Below, piece after piece: positions 1-7,960 of a stretch of 64,000 nucleotides of DNA. The position numbers and the translations under genes were made by a program. Numbering within the stretch: position 1 is the first letter of the stretch; each line of letters starts with the position of its first letter. Below the pieces are notes generated by a model. It saw nothing but the letters and a program-made list of their open reading frames with translations, did no database searches and had not been told where the DNA came from. The DNA is from Arcticibacterium luteifluviistationis (GTDB lineage Bacteria > Bacteroidota > Bacteroidia > Cytophagales > Spirosomataceae): NCBI RefSeq assembly GCF_003258705.1, contig NZ_CP029480.1:1426001-1490000 (forward strand), read 5' to 3'.

Positions 1-1
1 C

Positions 2-1381
2 AATGCTCACTTGGGTAACGTTCGTACGTTTTTAACTTTTGACGTGCTATTTAGGTTTTTGCGTAGCATAGGCTATAAAGTAAGGTATGTCAGAAATATT
101 ACTGATGTAGGGCACTTAGTGGGTGATGGTGACGAAGGAGAAGACAAGATTGGTAAAATGGCCAAGCTAGAGCAGTTAGAGCCTATGGAAGTGGTGCAGC
201 GATATACTAACGACTTTCATGAAGTGCTAAAGCAATTTAACTTTTTGCCACCTAGTGTAGAGCCTACGGCTACAGGTCATTTGATAGAGCAGATAGAAGC
301 AGTAAAAGATTTGATAGGGAAAGGTTTGGCTTATGAGTCAAACGGCTCTGTTTACTTCGATATCAATAAGTATAATGAGCAAGGTGGTAATTATGGTAAG
401 CTTTCTGGAAGAATTCTGGAAGACTTATTAAATGAAACCAGAGTTTTGGACGGTCAGTCTGAAAAAAGGAATCCTTTAGATTTTGCCATTTGGAAAAATG
501 CTTCGCCAGAACATATCATGCAGTGGCCTAGCCCATGGGGAATGGGATTTCCTGGTTGGCACCTAGAATGTAGCTGTATGAGTGCGAAGTATTTGGGTAA
601 TCAATTTGATATTCACGGTGGTGGTATGGATTTGAAATTTCCACATCATGAATGTGAGATAGCTCAGGGAACCAGCCTTACAGGCCAAGAGCCCGTGAGA
701 TACTGGATGCATACTAATATGCTTACCGTAAACGGTCAAAAGATGTCAAAGTCTTTAGGTAATAGCTTTTTACCAGCTCAGCTTTTTAAGGGGGACCATG
801 AACTATTAGACCAGGCTTACAGCCCAATGACTGTAAGGTTTTTCATGCTTCAGTCGCAATACAGAAGTACGCTAGACTTTTCAAATGATGCCTTAAAGGG
901 CTCGCAGAAAGCATTCAGGAGACTGCTTAATGGTTTTAGAATGATTAAGTCTATGTCTTTTGAAAGTGAAGATGTAGCGATTGACGAAAAGAAAAAAGCC
1001 ATTGTAGAAGACGCTATTGAAGGTTTTTATACTGCTTTGGGTGACGACCTTAATACTGCGGTGGGTATAGCCCATTTATTTACCTTGCTGAAGTATATCA
1101 ATATGATGTATATGAATCAGCTTCAATCTTCAGCACTAGGTGAAGAAACGTTTAACAAGCTGAAAACAAAATACCAGGAATTTTTTGAAGAAATCTTAGG
1201 GCTATCTGAAGAAGAAAACGGAACAGACACTTCTGTTCTCAACGGAATGTTGGAGCTTTATAAAGAGTATAAAGCAAACAGGCAGTTTGATAAAGTAGAC
1301 CAAATTAGAGCCTACTTTAAAGATAATGGGATGGTGATTAAAGACTTAAAGCACCGTATTGATTGGGCTTGGGAAGAGTAG
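2..1381 (+). CDS. cysS: Cysteinyl-tRNA synthetase, 5' end cut by window edge
   Basis: Class I aminoacyl-tRNA synthetase that charges tRNA-Cys in the cytoplasm. The reading frame is open to the first base, so the true start lies upstream. The fragment opens inside the HIGH region (NAHLGN, bases 2-19), which means only about the first 30 residues are missing. The KMSKS signature is intact at bases 740-754. The zinc ligands expected for this family are visible: a Cys at bases 569-571 in HLECSC, and the His/Glu of PHHECE further on. The C-terminal anticodon-binding helical region is complete. It is followed by a strong terminator. Family assignment is certain; only the N-terminus cannot be described. 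Confidence 0.97.
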   Translation, partial: NAHLGNVRTFLTFDVLFRFLRSIGYKVRYVRNITDVGHLVGDGDEGEDKIGKMAKLEQLEPMEVVQRYTNDFHEVLKQFNFLPPSVEPTATGHLIEQIEAVKDLIGKGLAYESNGSVYFDINKYNEQGGNYGKLSGRILEDLLNETRVLDGQSEKRNPLDFAIWKNASPEHIMQWPSPWGMGFPGWHLECSCMSAKYLGNQFDIHGGGMDLKFPHHECEIAQGTSLTGQEPVRYWMHTNMLTVNGQKMSKSLGNSFLPAQLFKGDHELLDQAYSPMTVRFFMLQSQYRSTLDFSNDALKGSQKAFRRLLNGFRMIKSMSFESEDVAIDEKKKAIVEDAIEGFYTALGDDLNTAVGIAHLFTLLKYINMMYMNQLQSSALGEETFNKLKTKYQEFFEEILGLSEEENGTDTSVLNGMLELYKEYKANRQFDKVDQIRAYFKDNGMVIKDLKHRIDWAWEE

Positions 1382-1402
1382 ATTTTATTTAAGAATATTG
1401 TT

Positions 1403-1435
1403 AGCGAGGACTTTTAAAGTCCTCGCTATTTTTTT
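1403..1435. terminator. Intrinsic terminator between convergent cysS and amidase
   Basis: A perfect 12-bp stem (1403-1414 with 1416-1427, AGCGAGGACTTT and its complement) is followed by seven T at 1429-1435. It terminates cysS on the plus strand. The stop codon of the minus-strand amidase overlaps the T-run. Confidence 0.9.
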
Positions 1436-2258
1436 AACCTTCTTTTTTAATACCTGCAGCAATCCAGTTTGCCATAGCCTGACGGTTATTAGGAATAAGA
1501 AGTCTTTTTTGGTCAAACTCATTAGTGATGTTACCAAGTTCAATGTAAACTGCTGTGGGCTTGGTTTCGTTTAGCATCCATAATCCACGAGATTTTACTA
1601 TTCCTTCATAACCTCTGCTACTCTGATGTTCGTCATACTTAGATTTGACAGTGCCATAGATAGAATTAGCTAAGCTTTTTCCAGAGGAACTGTATTCATT
1701 ATGATAGAAAAACACGTCTACTTTTTTATCATGGTATCTAGAGTCTACATGAGTGATGATAGTTCTTTGTGTATGAAAGCCTTTCGCTTTATTTTCATCG
1801 TAAAGTCTATTGATGATATCTGTTCGCTGACGTAATCGTGCTTTTTGGTTAAGTGGCATACTAGCCCCTCCCCAAACTGTCTCATCTTTGTCTGGAGCAA
1901 GAATTTTCTCATCTCTAATGCCGTCGTTTTCGTCACGCGTAATCATATATACTCTGGCACCATGACCTATTAGGTTTCGAGCTATTCTTAAGCTTACGTC
2001 GTAAGCATATTCGTCTTCGCAAAGCCAGTCTTCCCCTTTTTTAACCATAGCTCCTGGGTCAGGTCCACCATGACCACTCACTATATAGTATGCGTGGTTT
2101 TTTAGTGTATTATCTAAAATGGGTGTTTTGGCGTATTCTTTGCCAAAAATTGAATAATTGACATATCTAATGGCTGAGTTTTCATTAGGTTTGTCATTGA
2201 AAGCAAAAAGAAAGAAAAGGCACGATAATGCGACAGCTGCCGCCATTGTCTTTTTCAT
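1434..2258 (-). CDS. N-acetylmuramoyl-L-alanine amidase (Amidase_3)
   Basis: Zinc amidase that cleaves the bond between N-acetylmuramic acid and L-alanine in peptidoglycan, acting in the periplasm. A hydrophobic signal segment covers residues 1-20. The Amidase_3 fold follows from about residue 57, with likely zinc ligands H63 (SGHGGPDPG), E83 (DEYAYDV) and H170 (ITHVDS), and the catalytic Glu E240 in IELGNITNE. At 274 residues it has no SPOR or LysM domain, so it resembles a minimal AmiC-type enzyme. The proposed promoter lies inside the divergent upstream gene's start region, and its short leader carries a 7-bp-arm palindrome. Whether it works in division or recycling cannot be read from the sequence. 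Confidence 0.88.
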   Translation of the reverse strand: MKKTMAAAVALSCLFFLFAFNDKPNENSAIRYVNYSIFGKEYAKTPILDNTLKNHAYYIVSGHGGPDPGAMVKKGEDWLCEDEYAYDVSLRIARNLIGHGARVYMITRDENDGIRDEKILAPDKDETVWGGASMPLNQKARLRQRTDIINRLYDENKAKGFHTQRTIITHVDSRYHDKKVDVFFYHNEYSSSGKSLANSIYGTVKSKYDEHQSSRGYEGIVKSRGLWMLNETKPTAVYIELGNITNEFDQKRLLIPNNRQAMANWIAAGIKKEG

Positions 2259-2283
2259 AGGAACATGTTTTATTAGAAAAGCT

Positions 2284-2298
2284 AGTCCTTTAAGGACT
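2284..2298. other. Palindrome in amidase leader
   Basis: AGTCCTT-T-AAGGACT is a perfect inverted repeat with 7-bp arms. It lies between the divergent amidase and M28 genes, a few bases downstream of the predicted amidase transcription start. It could be an operator or an RNA hairpin at the 5' end of the amidase mRNA. Confidence 0.5.
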
Positions 2299-2309
2299 GT
2301 ATATTGTAA

Positions 2310-2340
2310 TCAAAGTTAATTAGATGAAAGCAACATTCAA
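2310..2340 (-). promoter_or_regulatory. Bacteroidota-type promoter for the amidase gene
   Basis: On the minus strand, TTG (2340-2338), 19 bases, then TAACTTTGA (2318-2310) fit the -33 TTTG / -7 TAnnTTTG pattern of Bacteroidota sigma-A promoters. The -33 part lies inside the first codons of the divergent gene. Confidence 0.6.
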
Positions 2341-3346
2341 AATTTTAAGTTTTATTCTGGTGGTTTCTTTTTTTACTTCGTGTAAATCAAGCACATCCGA
2401 GGAAACAAAATCAAGCTCTGATGAGAGCAGTAAACCCACTGTTTTAGCCCCAGATTTTAAGGCGGATTTAGCTTATGAAAAAGTTAAAAAGCAACTAGAT
2501 TTTGGTGTTAGGGTGCCAAATAGCCAAGGTCACAAGAAGTGTGGAGACTGGATAGTAGAAACAATGAAGTCATACGGCTTGGAAGTGACCGAGCAAAGCT
2601 TTGAAGCTTTCTCTTATACGGGTAAGTCTTTAGATGCTAGAAATATTATAGCTTCTTATAACCCTACAGCTAAAAAAAGAATCCTTTTGGCAGCACACTG
2701 GGATACCAGAGAAGTAGCCGACCAAGATGATGAAAGAGTTTCTGAGCCAATCTTGGGAGCTAATGATGGAGCCAGTGGCGTTTCTGTTTTGTTGCAACTG
2801 GCCGAAACTATTAATCAAGCTACTGAAAAACCTAATATTGGGATTGACTATATATTCTTTGATGCAGAAGATGGCGGTAAACCAGAATCTTTTAAAGGAA
2901 ATACTTTGAATGAATACGGAGGATATTTAATGGGCTCTGATTATTGGGCTAAAAACCCGCATATTGATAACTATACGGCTTTTTACGGAGTCTTATTTGA
3001 TATGGTAGGGGCAAAGGGTGCTACTTTTTATAAGGATAAGATTTCAATGAGAGTTGCTCCCTCTGTTGTTAATAAAATTTGGAATGTAGCAAGCTCAAAA
3101 GGGTATAGTTCTTTTTTCTTAAACCCTATTGGTGGAGATATTTTAGATGATCATATTCCAGTGATTCAACATAGGAATATTCCGATGATTGATATTATTG
3201 ACCAAAAAATAAACGGAACTCAAACGTTTTTTGACCATTGGCATACCCATGACGACAATCTGGATGCTATTGATGTGAATACATTAGAAGCGGTAGGAGA
3301 AACGATGATACAAACCCTTTATGAGGAGAATGGCATAATTCAGTAA
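2324..3346 (+). CDS. M28-family zinc lipoprotein, glutaminyl-peptide cyclotransferase-like
   Basis: A 340-residue lipoprotein: the signal peptide ends in FFTSC, with acylation at C20. The M28 alpha/beta fold carries AAHWDTR (H125), the GANDGASG loop (D148), FFDAEDGG (E182), FDMVGA (D226) and a C-terminal HWHTHDD, the usual metal and acid positions. The overall pattern, including DDHIPV near residue 276, is that of the Bacteroidota glutaminyl cyclases such as the P. gingivalis enzyme. These make pyroglutamate at the N-terminus of exported proteins in the periplasm. An aminopeptidase role is the alternative, because the two activities share this fold. A bidirectional terminator follows. Confidence 0.8.
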   Translation: MKATFKILSFILVVSFFTSCKSSTSEETKSSSDESSKPTVLAPDFKADLAYEKVKKQLDFGVRVPNSQGHKKCGDWIVETMKSYGLEVTEQSFEAFSYTGKSLDARNIIASYNPTAKKRILLAAHWDTREVADQDDERVSEPILGANDGASGVSVLLQLAETINQATEKPNIGIDYIFFDAEDGGKPESFKGNTLNEYGGYLMGSDYWAKNPHIDNYTAFYGVLFDMVGAKGATFYKDKISMRVAPSVVNKIWNVASSKGYSSFFLNPIGGDILDDHIPVIQHRNIPMIDIIDQKINGTQTFFDHWHTHDDNLDAIDVNTLEAVGETMIQTLYEENGIIQ

Positions 3347-3365
3347 TTCAAAATTTAGACATAAA

Positions 3366-3409
3366 AAAACGGGTCTCTTAATTTCTTAAGGACCCGTTTT
3401 CTTTTTTTA
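3366..3409. terminator. Bidirectional terminator
   Basis: AAAACGGGTC (3366-3375) pairs with GACCCGTTTT (3391-3400). An inner CTTAA/TTAAG stem extends the hairpin, and a T-run follows on each strand. It serves the convergent M28 and coiled-coil genes. Confidence 0.88.
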
Positions 3410-3422
3410 GAATCTTGAAAGA

Positions 3423-4373
3423 TTACTTGATGTCAAAAGTTGTTTGACCAATTCTGTAACCTTCAGAGTATAATTCTACAGTGTAAGAACCCGACTCGTA
3501 AGCAGCCCCACTATCATAAATGAAGTCAACAGTTTGACCATCATTAGTAAACATTATGGTTTGCTTAGAAGTATAAACTGTTTCTTTTCCTCCAAATTTG
3601 AAAGTCCCAGAACCTGTAGCCATATCAGAAATTACAGCACCTGTAGGGTCCATTAATCTCATGAAGATGTTTTTATTCTCTTTCTTAGTTAATGGGTTTT
3701 CTGCAAGTTTGAAAGCTACTTTAACTTTCTCTACACGCTTTGCTTTAAACTCAGAACCATCTCTTTCTCTTCCTCTAGAGTTTATTGCAGAAACAGCATA
3801 ATTCATTGGTCTTAATGCAGACGCTAAAGATACTTTTTGGCTTAACTCAGAATTCTTAACATTGATAGCGTAAACAGAATCAGACAATGCAGTTTTGGTG
3901 TTTTCCAAAGCTGTGTTAGACTCTATCAATTCAGTTTTCTCAGTAATCAAGGTTTCGTTCTCATTAGTAAGAATGACGTTAGCCTCTCTTAGTTTAGCTA
4001 TTTCGTTATCCTTTTCAGTAAGTACTAACTCATAGTTTGAGATTTTGTCTTGGTAGTCTTTAAGGCTCACATTTTTAGAATAAATAAGGTTTCTCTTATC
4101 CTTTTCTAGTTGAAGCTTAAGAGTTTGAAGTTCATCTACTTGACCGCCTAAAGCAGAAATCTCTGCAATTTTGCTGTCTAACTGAGTTCCAATAGAGTCA
4201 AGTTTAGAGCTAGCAAGCATTAAGTCTCTATTTACTTCACTTACTTCTACCGTCTTAGCATCTACTTTTTGTCGCTCTTGAAAATAAAGGTAGCCTAGTA
4301 CTGCCGCTAAGGCTATTGCCACAATTAGTCCGGCTTTAAGACCTGAATTGTTGCTTTTTTCTGAATGTTCCAT
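3423..4373 (-). CDS. Membrane-anchored coiled-coil protein of unknown function
   Basis: I chose the ATG at 4373 (316 residues); a TTG at 4397 in the same frame would add eight residues. One transmembrane helix (about 12-31) is followed by a long heptad-rich coiled coil (about 35-190) full of Leu, Glu, Lys and Asn. A C-terminal domain of about 120 residues is rich in beta strands and contains VAFKLAENPLT and ESGSYTVELYSEG, which look like an immunoglobulin-type sandwich. The topology suggests a short cytoplasmic tail and a periplasmic rod with a terminal domain. I recognise no named family. It is flanked by a bidirectional terminator and a good -7 box, so it is probably transcribed alone. Confidence 0.8.
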   Translation of the reverse strand: MEHSEKSNNSGLKAGLIVAIALAAVLGYLYFQERQKVDAKTVEVSEVNRDLMLASSKLDSIGTQLDSKIAEISALGGQVDELQTLKLQLEKDKRNLIYSKNVSLKDYQDKISNYELVLTEKDNEIAKLREANVILTNENETLITEKTELIESNTALENTKTALSDSVYAINVKNSELSQKVSLASALRPMNYAVSAINSRGRERDGSEFKAKRVEKVKVAFKLAENPLTKKENKNIFMRLMDPTGAVISDMATGSGTFKFGGKETVYTSKQTIMFTNDGQTVDFIYDSGAAYESGSYTVELYSEGYRIGQTTFDIK

Positions 4374-4419
4374 TTTGTTTGAATTTTTATTAGTCAATCT
4401 TTTTTTAGGGAAAAGGAAT

Positions 4420-4428
4420 GCAAAGATA
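4420..4428 (-). promoter_or_regulatory. -7 box for the coiled-coil protein gene
   Basis: On the minus strand, TATCTTTGC matches TAnnTTTGY exactly, 46 bases upstream of the preferred ATG. No well-spaced -33 TTTG is visible. Confidence 0.5.
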
Positions 4429-4611
4429 ATCTTTTATTTACCAATAGTAGCTTGCTCATGATAGGTCTTAGTCGATGAATCAGTTTTTCTATGTGATGAA
4501 AAAGCTATTTATACGGTTAAAAGTGCAATTCCAGTACATTAACTGTACTTTAGGTTCAATATTATATCAACGAAGGTTTTTTAAGAAAATTTTAAGAAAA
4601 GTGAAGACTTT

Positions 4612-5631
4612 ATGGCTTTAATATCAAAAAAGAAGATACCCTATAAAATAAATTCGTCATTGAGATCTTATTTGAAAAGGTATGGAAGAGAGCAGAAGCT
4701 ACCTTTGAAATATAAGGATTTGCTACGCTTTGATAATAGAATACCTCTTTTAGATAAAAACAATAATGATACGCTTTGGGAAACTGTATTTTATTCCCAA
4801 TCCGACTTAAGAGAAATATATGAAAACCTCAAGGTAATCTATGCTGATTTAAAAACAGATGGAGATGAATCTGTTATTCAGCATTTAGTGGTAGATAGGG
4901 TAGATACTTGTACATATGCCAATACTTCTCCTTTTCGGATACGGATTATTAATAAGGTTAATGATAATTACGACTACTTCTATATCAAGAATGCGGATTC
5001 TTCAAGAGTCTATGGATTAGAACTAGAGCATTTGCTATCACCTAATGTCCTTAGTTATATTACACATGAAGATACTTTAGTGGAAGAGCACATTGCTGGT
5101 ATTCCTGGAGACATCTTTATGGAGTTTCATTTAAATGACCTTAATCTAAATCCGATAAGACTGGCAAAGGAGTTTATTAAGTTTAATGAGCGATGCTTTG
5201 CTAGATTACTAGGAGATATGCACTCGGCCAACTTTGTGGTTATTATTACACCCGATTTTGAAGATTTCCACTATAGGATAAGGGCTATCGACTTTGACCA
5301 GCAGTCTTACGAGGGGAGTAAGTCGGTTTATATGCCTCAGTATTTCCGTGAGAATAATGCTATTATAGAGTTAGGTATTAAGTACATGACACCTGAATCC
5401 GTAAAGCAATATCAAAAAGAGGAAAGGACTTTAATAGGTAACAGGATAAAGTCGGAAAAGGAACGCCTTAATAACCTTATGGCAGTAATGAGAAAAGATG
5501 ATAATTACCTACCAGAGAACCTCGTTAGAATTAAAAGGGAACTAAATGAGCACCATAAAACCGATGTCTTTACAAAATGTAAAAGCATGGCGGAGGTTTT
5601 GGAAACTAACTTAACGCTGTTAAGTACTTAA
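4612..5631 (+). CDS. Kinase-like protein with aminoglycoside-phosphotransferase-type motifs
   Basis: A 339-residue soluble protein with no signal peptide. GDMHSANF (201-208) followed by AIDFDQ (225-230) resembles the Brenner motif (HGDxHxxN) and DFD metal-binding motif of APH/choline-kinase-like enzymes. K126 in YFYIKNADS and E138 in LELEHL are candidates for the ATP-binding Lys/Glu pair. The first His of the Brenner motif is Leu here (LLGDMH), so the assignment to a protein-kinase-like fold is an inference from motif order. Substrate unknown. It stands alone and converges on the DUF423 gene with a 4-base overlap of stop codons. Confidence 0.75.
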   Translation: MALISKKKIPYKINSSLRSYLKRYGREQKLPLKYKDLLRFDNRIPLLDKNNNDTLWETVFYSQSDLREIYENLKVIYADLKTDGDESVIQHLVVDRVDTCTYANTSPFRIRIINKVNDNYDYFYIKNADSSRVYGLELEHLLSPNVLSYITHEDTLVEEHIAGIPGDIFMEFHLNDLNLNPIRLAKEFIKFNERCFARLLGDMHSANFVVIITPDFEDFHYRIRAIDFDQQSYEGSKSVYMPQYFRENNAIIELGIKYMTPESVKQYQKEERTLIGNRIKSEKERLNNLMAVMRKDDNYLPENLVRIKRELNEHHKTDVFTKCKSMAEVLETNLTLLST

Positions 5632-6005
5632 GCGTTTTTTAAGAAGGACAAAATCAAAAAGAACCAACCTAATATTAAAAGAGAGCCACCTATGGGTGCT
5701 ACGGCACCAAAAGTTTTGATACCAGTAAAGCATATTAAATAAAGTGCTCCTGAAAATATTATAGTTCCTACAAAAAAGGAGTAACCGGCATAGCTAGTCC
5801 ACTGACTAGGGAATTCTTTAAAGAGTATTCCTGTCAGAACCAAAGCTATAGCATGGTAAAACTGGTATTTTACAGCAGTTTCATAGGTAGCCATGTTTCC
5901 TGCTTTTTCTAAGGTTTCTTTAAGTGCATGTGCACCAAAGGCTCCCACTAGTACACCTAAAAGGCCTAAAATTGCTCCAAAAATCAAAAAAGTCTTATTC
6001 ATCAT
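5628..6005 (-). CDS. DUF423 family small membrane protein
   Basis: A 125-residue inner-membrane protein with four predicted helices. It opens with a Gly-rich first helix (ILGLLGVLVGAFGAHALKE) that is the family signature, followed by YETAVKYQFYHAIAL. Function unknown across the family. Its start overlaps the stop of the upstream YggS gene by 4 bases, so it is the last gene of a MazG-like/yggS/DUF423 operon. Confidence 0.88.
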   Translation of the reverse strand: MMNKTFLIFGAILGLLGVLVGAFGAHALKETLEKAGNMATYETAVKYQFYHAIALVLTGILFKEFPSQWTSYAGYSFFVGTIIFSGALYLICFTGIKTFGAVAPIGGSLLILGWFFLILSFLKNA

Positions 6006-6661
6006 AATCTTTCGCCAAAAATTGCACTTCCTACTCTAATTAATGTACTTCCGTTTTTCATTGCCAGAGGCCAATCACCACTCATACCCATAGATAACTC
6101 TGTGAAAGAGAGTTCTGGCTTGTCTTTTTTTATCTGTTCAAACAAAGACTGAAGGGCTTTAAATTCTTCTTCAATTTCGTTTTTATCATGGGTCAAAGTA
6201 CTCATGCCCATCAATCCTTTAATGTTGACATTTTTCAAACCTGATAAATCTGAATTTAAAAGCTCCAGCAGTTCAGCTTGATCAAAACCCGTTTTGGTGT
6301 CTTCTTTGGCAATGTGAACTTGAAGCAAGCAATCGATAATACGATCGTTTTTAAGAGCCTGTTTGTTTATTTCTTTAAGTAACTTGAATGAGTCCACAGA
6401 ATGGATAAGGCTAACAAACGGAGCTATGTATTTGACTTTATTACTTTGCAAATGACCTATCATGTGCCATTCAATATCCTTAGGAAGTTCTTCTTGTTTT
6501 GAAACTAATTCCTGTACGTAATTTTCGCCAAACCTTATGAAGCCTGAGTTGTAGGCATCCAGTATTTTATCGTTTGATTGTCTTTTAGAAACAGCAATCA
6601 ATCTGGTGCTTTGATTCAGTTGATCTTCTATTTCTTTTATATGACTAGCTATCTGGTTCAT
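6002..6661 (-). CDS. yggS: YggS/PLPBP family pyridoxal-phosphate homeostasis protein
   Basis: A 219-residue single-domain TIM-barrel PLP-binding protein. It has no known catalytic activity but buffers vitamin B6 and amino-acid pools in the cytoplasm. The PLP lysine is K26 in LIAVSKRQSN. Other family landmarks are GENYVQE, WHMIGHLQSNK and the C-terminal phosphate-binding SMGMSGDW followed by RVGSAIFGER. The gene sits between a MazG-like hydrolase gene (1-base overlap) and DUF423 (4-base overlap), so the three are probably co-translated. Confidence 0.93.
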   Translation of the reverse strand: MNQIASHIKEIEDQLNQSTRLIAVSKRQSNDKILDAYNSGFIRFGENYVQELVSKQEELPKDIEWHMIGHLQSNKVKYIAPFVSLIHSVDSFKLLKEINKQALKNDRIIDCLLQVHIAKEDTKTGFDQAELLELLNSDLSGLKNVNIKGLMGMSTLTHDKNEIEEEFKALQSLFEQIKKDKPELSFTELSMGMSGDWPLAMKNGSTLIRVGSAIFGERL

Positions 6662-7125
6662 TATGATAATAGACTTTTTAAATCAGCAGGAGAATAGTTT
6701 ACACTCTTGAGAGTTTTGTGGTCACCTTCTCTATAAACCAAAAATTTATCACCGTCTTTCTTGTAATAGCTTTCAGTACCTTTTTCCTTATAATGCTTTT
6801 GTGTAGCTATTGCTTCTTCTTCTGAGTTGCAGGCTTTGCTCATATTAGAACGCTGTACTTCGTCAAAAAGGGCTTTGAACTTATCGCCAAGGCCAAATTC
6901 TAGTATTGCTCCAGAAAGTACATATTGAATATCACAAAGGGCATCAGCCACCTCTACAAGGTCGTTATTCTCAATAGCCTCTTTCAATTCCTCTAATTCT
7001 TCTGAAATTAATTCAACCCTCAAATCACTCCTTTTTTTAGCCGGAATTGCAGGTTTTTCGACTATCGGATGGTGGAAGGTTTTATGGAATTCTGCTACTT
7101 GAGAAAGAGAATCTGGAGATTGCAT
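6661..7125 (-). CDS. MazG-like nucleoside triphosphate pyrophosphohydrolase
   Basis: A 154-residue all-alpha NTP pyrophosphohydrolase. The metal-binding pattern EExxE then ExxD is seen as SEELEELKEAIE followed by DLVEVADALCDIQYV (about residues 38-67). Such enzymes hydrolyse (d)NTPs to the monophosphate and pyrophosphate and may clean the nucleotide pool. The tail contains KEKGTESYYKKDGDKFLVYR, a strand-rich extension common in Bacteroidota members. First gene of the three-gene operon. Exact substrate cannot be assigned. Confidence 0.85.
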   Translation of the reverse strand: MQSPDSLSQVAEFHKTFHHPIVEKPAIPAKKRSDLRVELISEELEELKEAIENNDLVEVADALCDIQYVLSGAILEFGLGDKFKALFDEVQRSNMSKACNSEEEAIATQKHYKEKGTESYYKKDGDKFLVYREGDHKTLKSVNYSPADLKSLLS

Positions 7126-7177
7126 TGCTATATTAATTGATTAACGTGCCGTAAAATAAATTATCAAGAGTGATGTC

Positions 7178-7209
7178 TTGCAAAGTTCTTTAAAATCGAC
7201 TAATATTGC
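7178..7209 (+). promoter_or_regulatory. Probable promoter of the collagen-like lipoprotein gene
   Basis: TTG (7178-7180), 20 bases, TAATATTGC (7201-7209). The -7 box differs from TAnnTTTGY at one base. A 43-base leader precedes the ATG at 7253. Confidence 0.5.
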
Positions 7210-7252
7210 TAGGAAAACATGAAGTCAATTAAATCTTAAACTTTAAAAAATT

Positions 7253-7894
7253 ATGAACAAAATAGTTAGGCTTATTAGCGTGCTGGCCTTAGCTTCCACA
7301 GTAGCTTTTGTAGGATGTAAAGGAGATACTGGAGATCAAGGTCCTATTGGCCCAGCTGGTCCTACAGGAACTTCCGGTACAAATGGAACAAACGGAACTG
7401 ATGGCACGGATGGAACAGATGGAACAGACGGTCTTAATGGCAATGCCAATGTAAAAAGCTTTATGGCTACAGTTTCTGTTGCTGACTGGGCTAATGTGGA
7501 GCGTTCTGGAATTGGTACTTCTACTACTAGCACTTGGGGTGGAGCAGCCGTTTCTAGTGATTTAATTACTGCTGATAAAGCTGTTTTTGTAGCTTTAATT
7601 TCAGGAGAGGAAAAAATTTCATTACCAGTTTCTTTATCGAAAGAAATTAATGGTTCTGTAGAATCTTTATTATTCTCTTATAAAACTGGTCAAGTGAGCT
7701 TGTACTATAAGAGTCAATCTTCACTTTTTGGTGGAAGTACTGTGTATGCACCAGAAATGGATTTACAAGTTAAGGTAACTGTTGTTGAGGAAACAGAAGT
7801 AATGGCACTTAAAGCTGCTGGTATTTCTCTTGATGATTATGATGCTGTAATGAATTATCTTGGAAGATCGGTACAACTACCGACCCAACTATAA
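7253..7894 (+). CDS. Collagen-like lipoprotein
   Basis: A 213-residue predicted lipoprotein with acylation at C22 (VAFVGC). Thirteen uninterrupted Gly-X-Y triplets at residues 24-62 follow at once. They start with the Pro-rich GPIGPAGPTG and end in a run of GTN and GTD units. A C-terminal domain (about 65-213) is predicted mostly beta and has no motif I recognise. Bacterial Gly-X-Y tracts of this kind can trimerise; here the tract would act as a short stalk holding a trimeric head away from the outer membrane. Own promoter upstream and a terminator directly downstream indicate a monocistronic unit. Confidence 0.85.
   Translation: MNKIVRLISVLALASTVAFVGCKGDTGDQGPIGPAGPTGTSGTNGTNGTDGTDGTDGTDGLNGNANVKSFMATVSVADWANVERSGIGTSTTSTWGGAAVSSDLITADKAVFVALISGEEKISLPVSLSKEINGSVESLLFSYKTGQVSLYYKSQSSLFGGSTVYAPEMDLQVKVTVVEETEVMALKAAGISLDDYDAVMNYLGRSVQLPTQL
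7322..7438 (+). repeat. Gly-X-Y coding repeat
   Basis: Thirteen collagen triplets are encoded. The 3' half is an almost exact tandem array of 9-base units encoding GTN/GTD, which makes it prone to slippage length change in steps of one triplet. Confidence 0.85.
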
Positions 7895-7913
7895 TATATA
7901 TCATTTCTTTTTT

Positions 7914-7950
7914 AATAGCCTTTTCAGTTTACTGAGAAGGCTATTTTATT
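7914..7950 (+). terminator. Terminator after the collagen-like gene
   Basis: A 14-bp stem (7914-7927 with 7932-7945, one G-U pair) with a 4-base loop is followed by a T-rich tail. It ends only about 15 bases before the GTG start of the TPR gene. Confidence 0.85.
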
Positions 7951-7960
7951 ATATACCATT

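Noticed and set aside
3351-3357. TTTAGAC half-site after the M28 gene
   Set aside because: The other arm is A-rich and does not match; it lies inside a terminator region, not at a promoter.
4496-4621. 41-residue frame just before the kinase-like gene
   Set aside because: It overlaps the next start by 10 bases and its Lys/Leu-rich translation fits an AT-rich intergenic region. No promoter or conserved pattern supports it.
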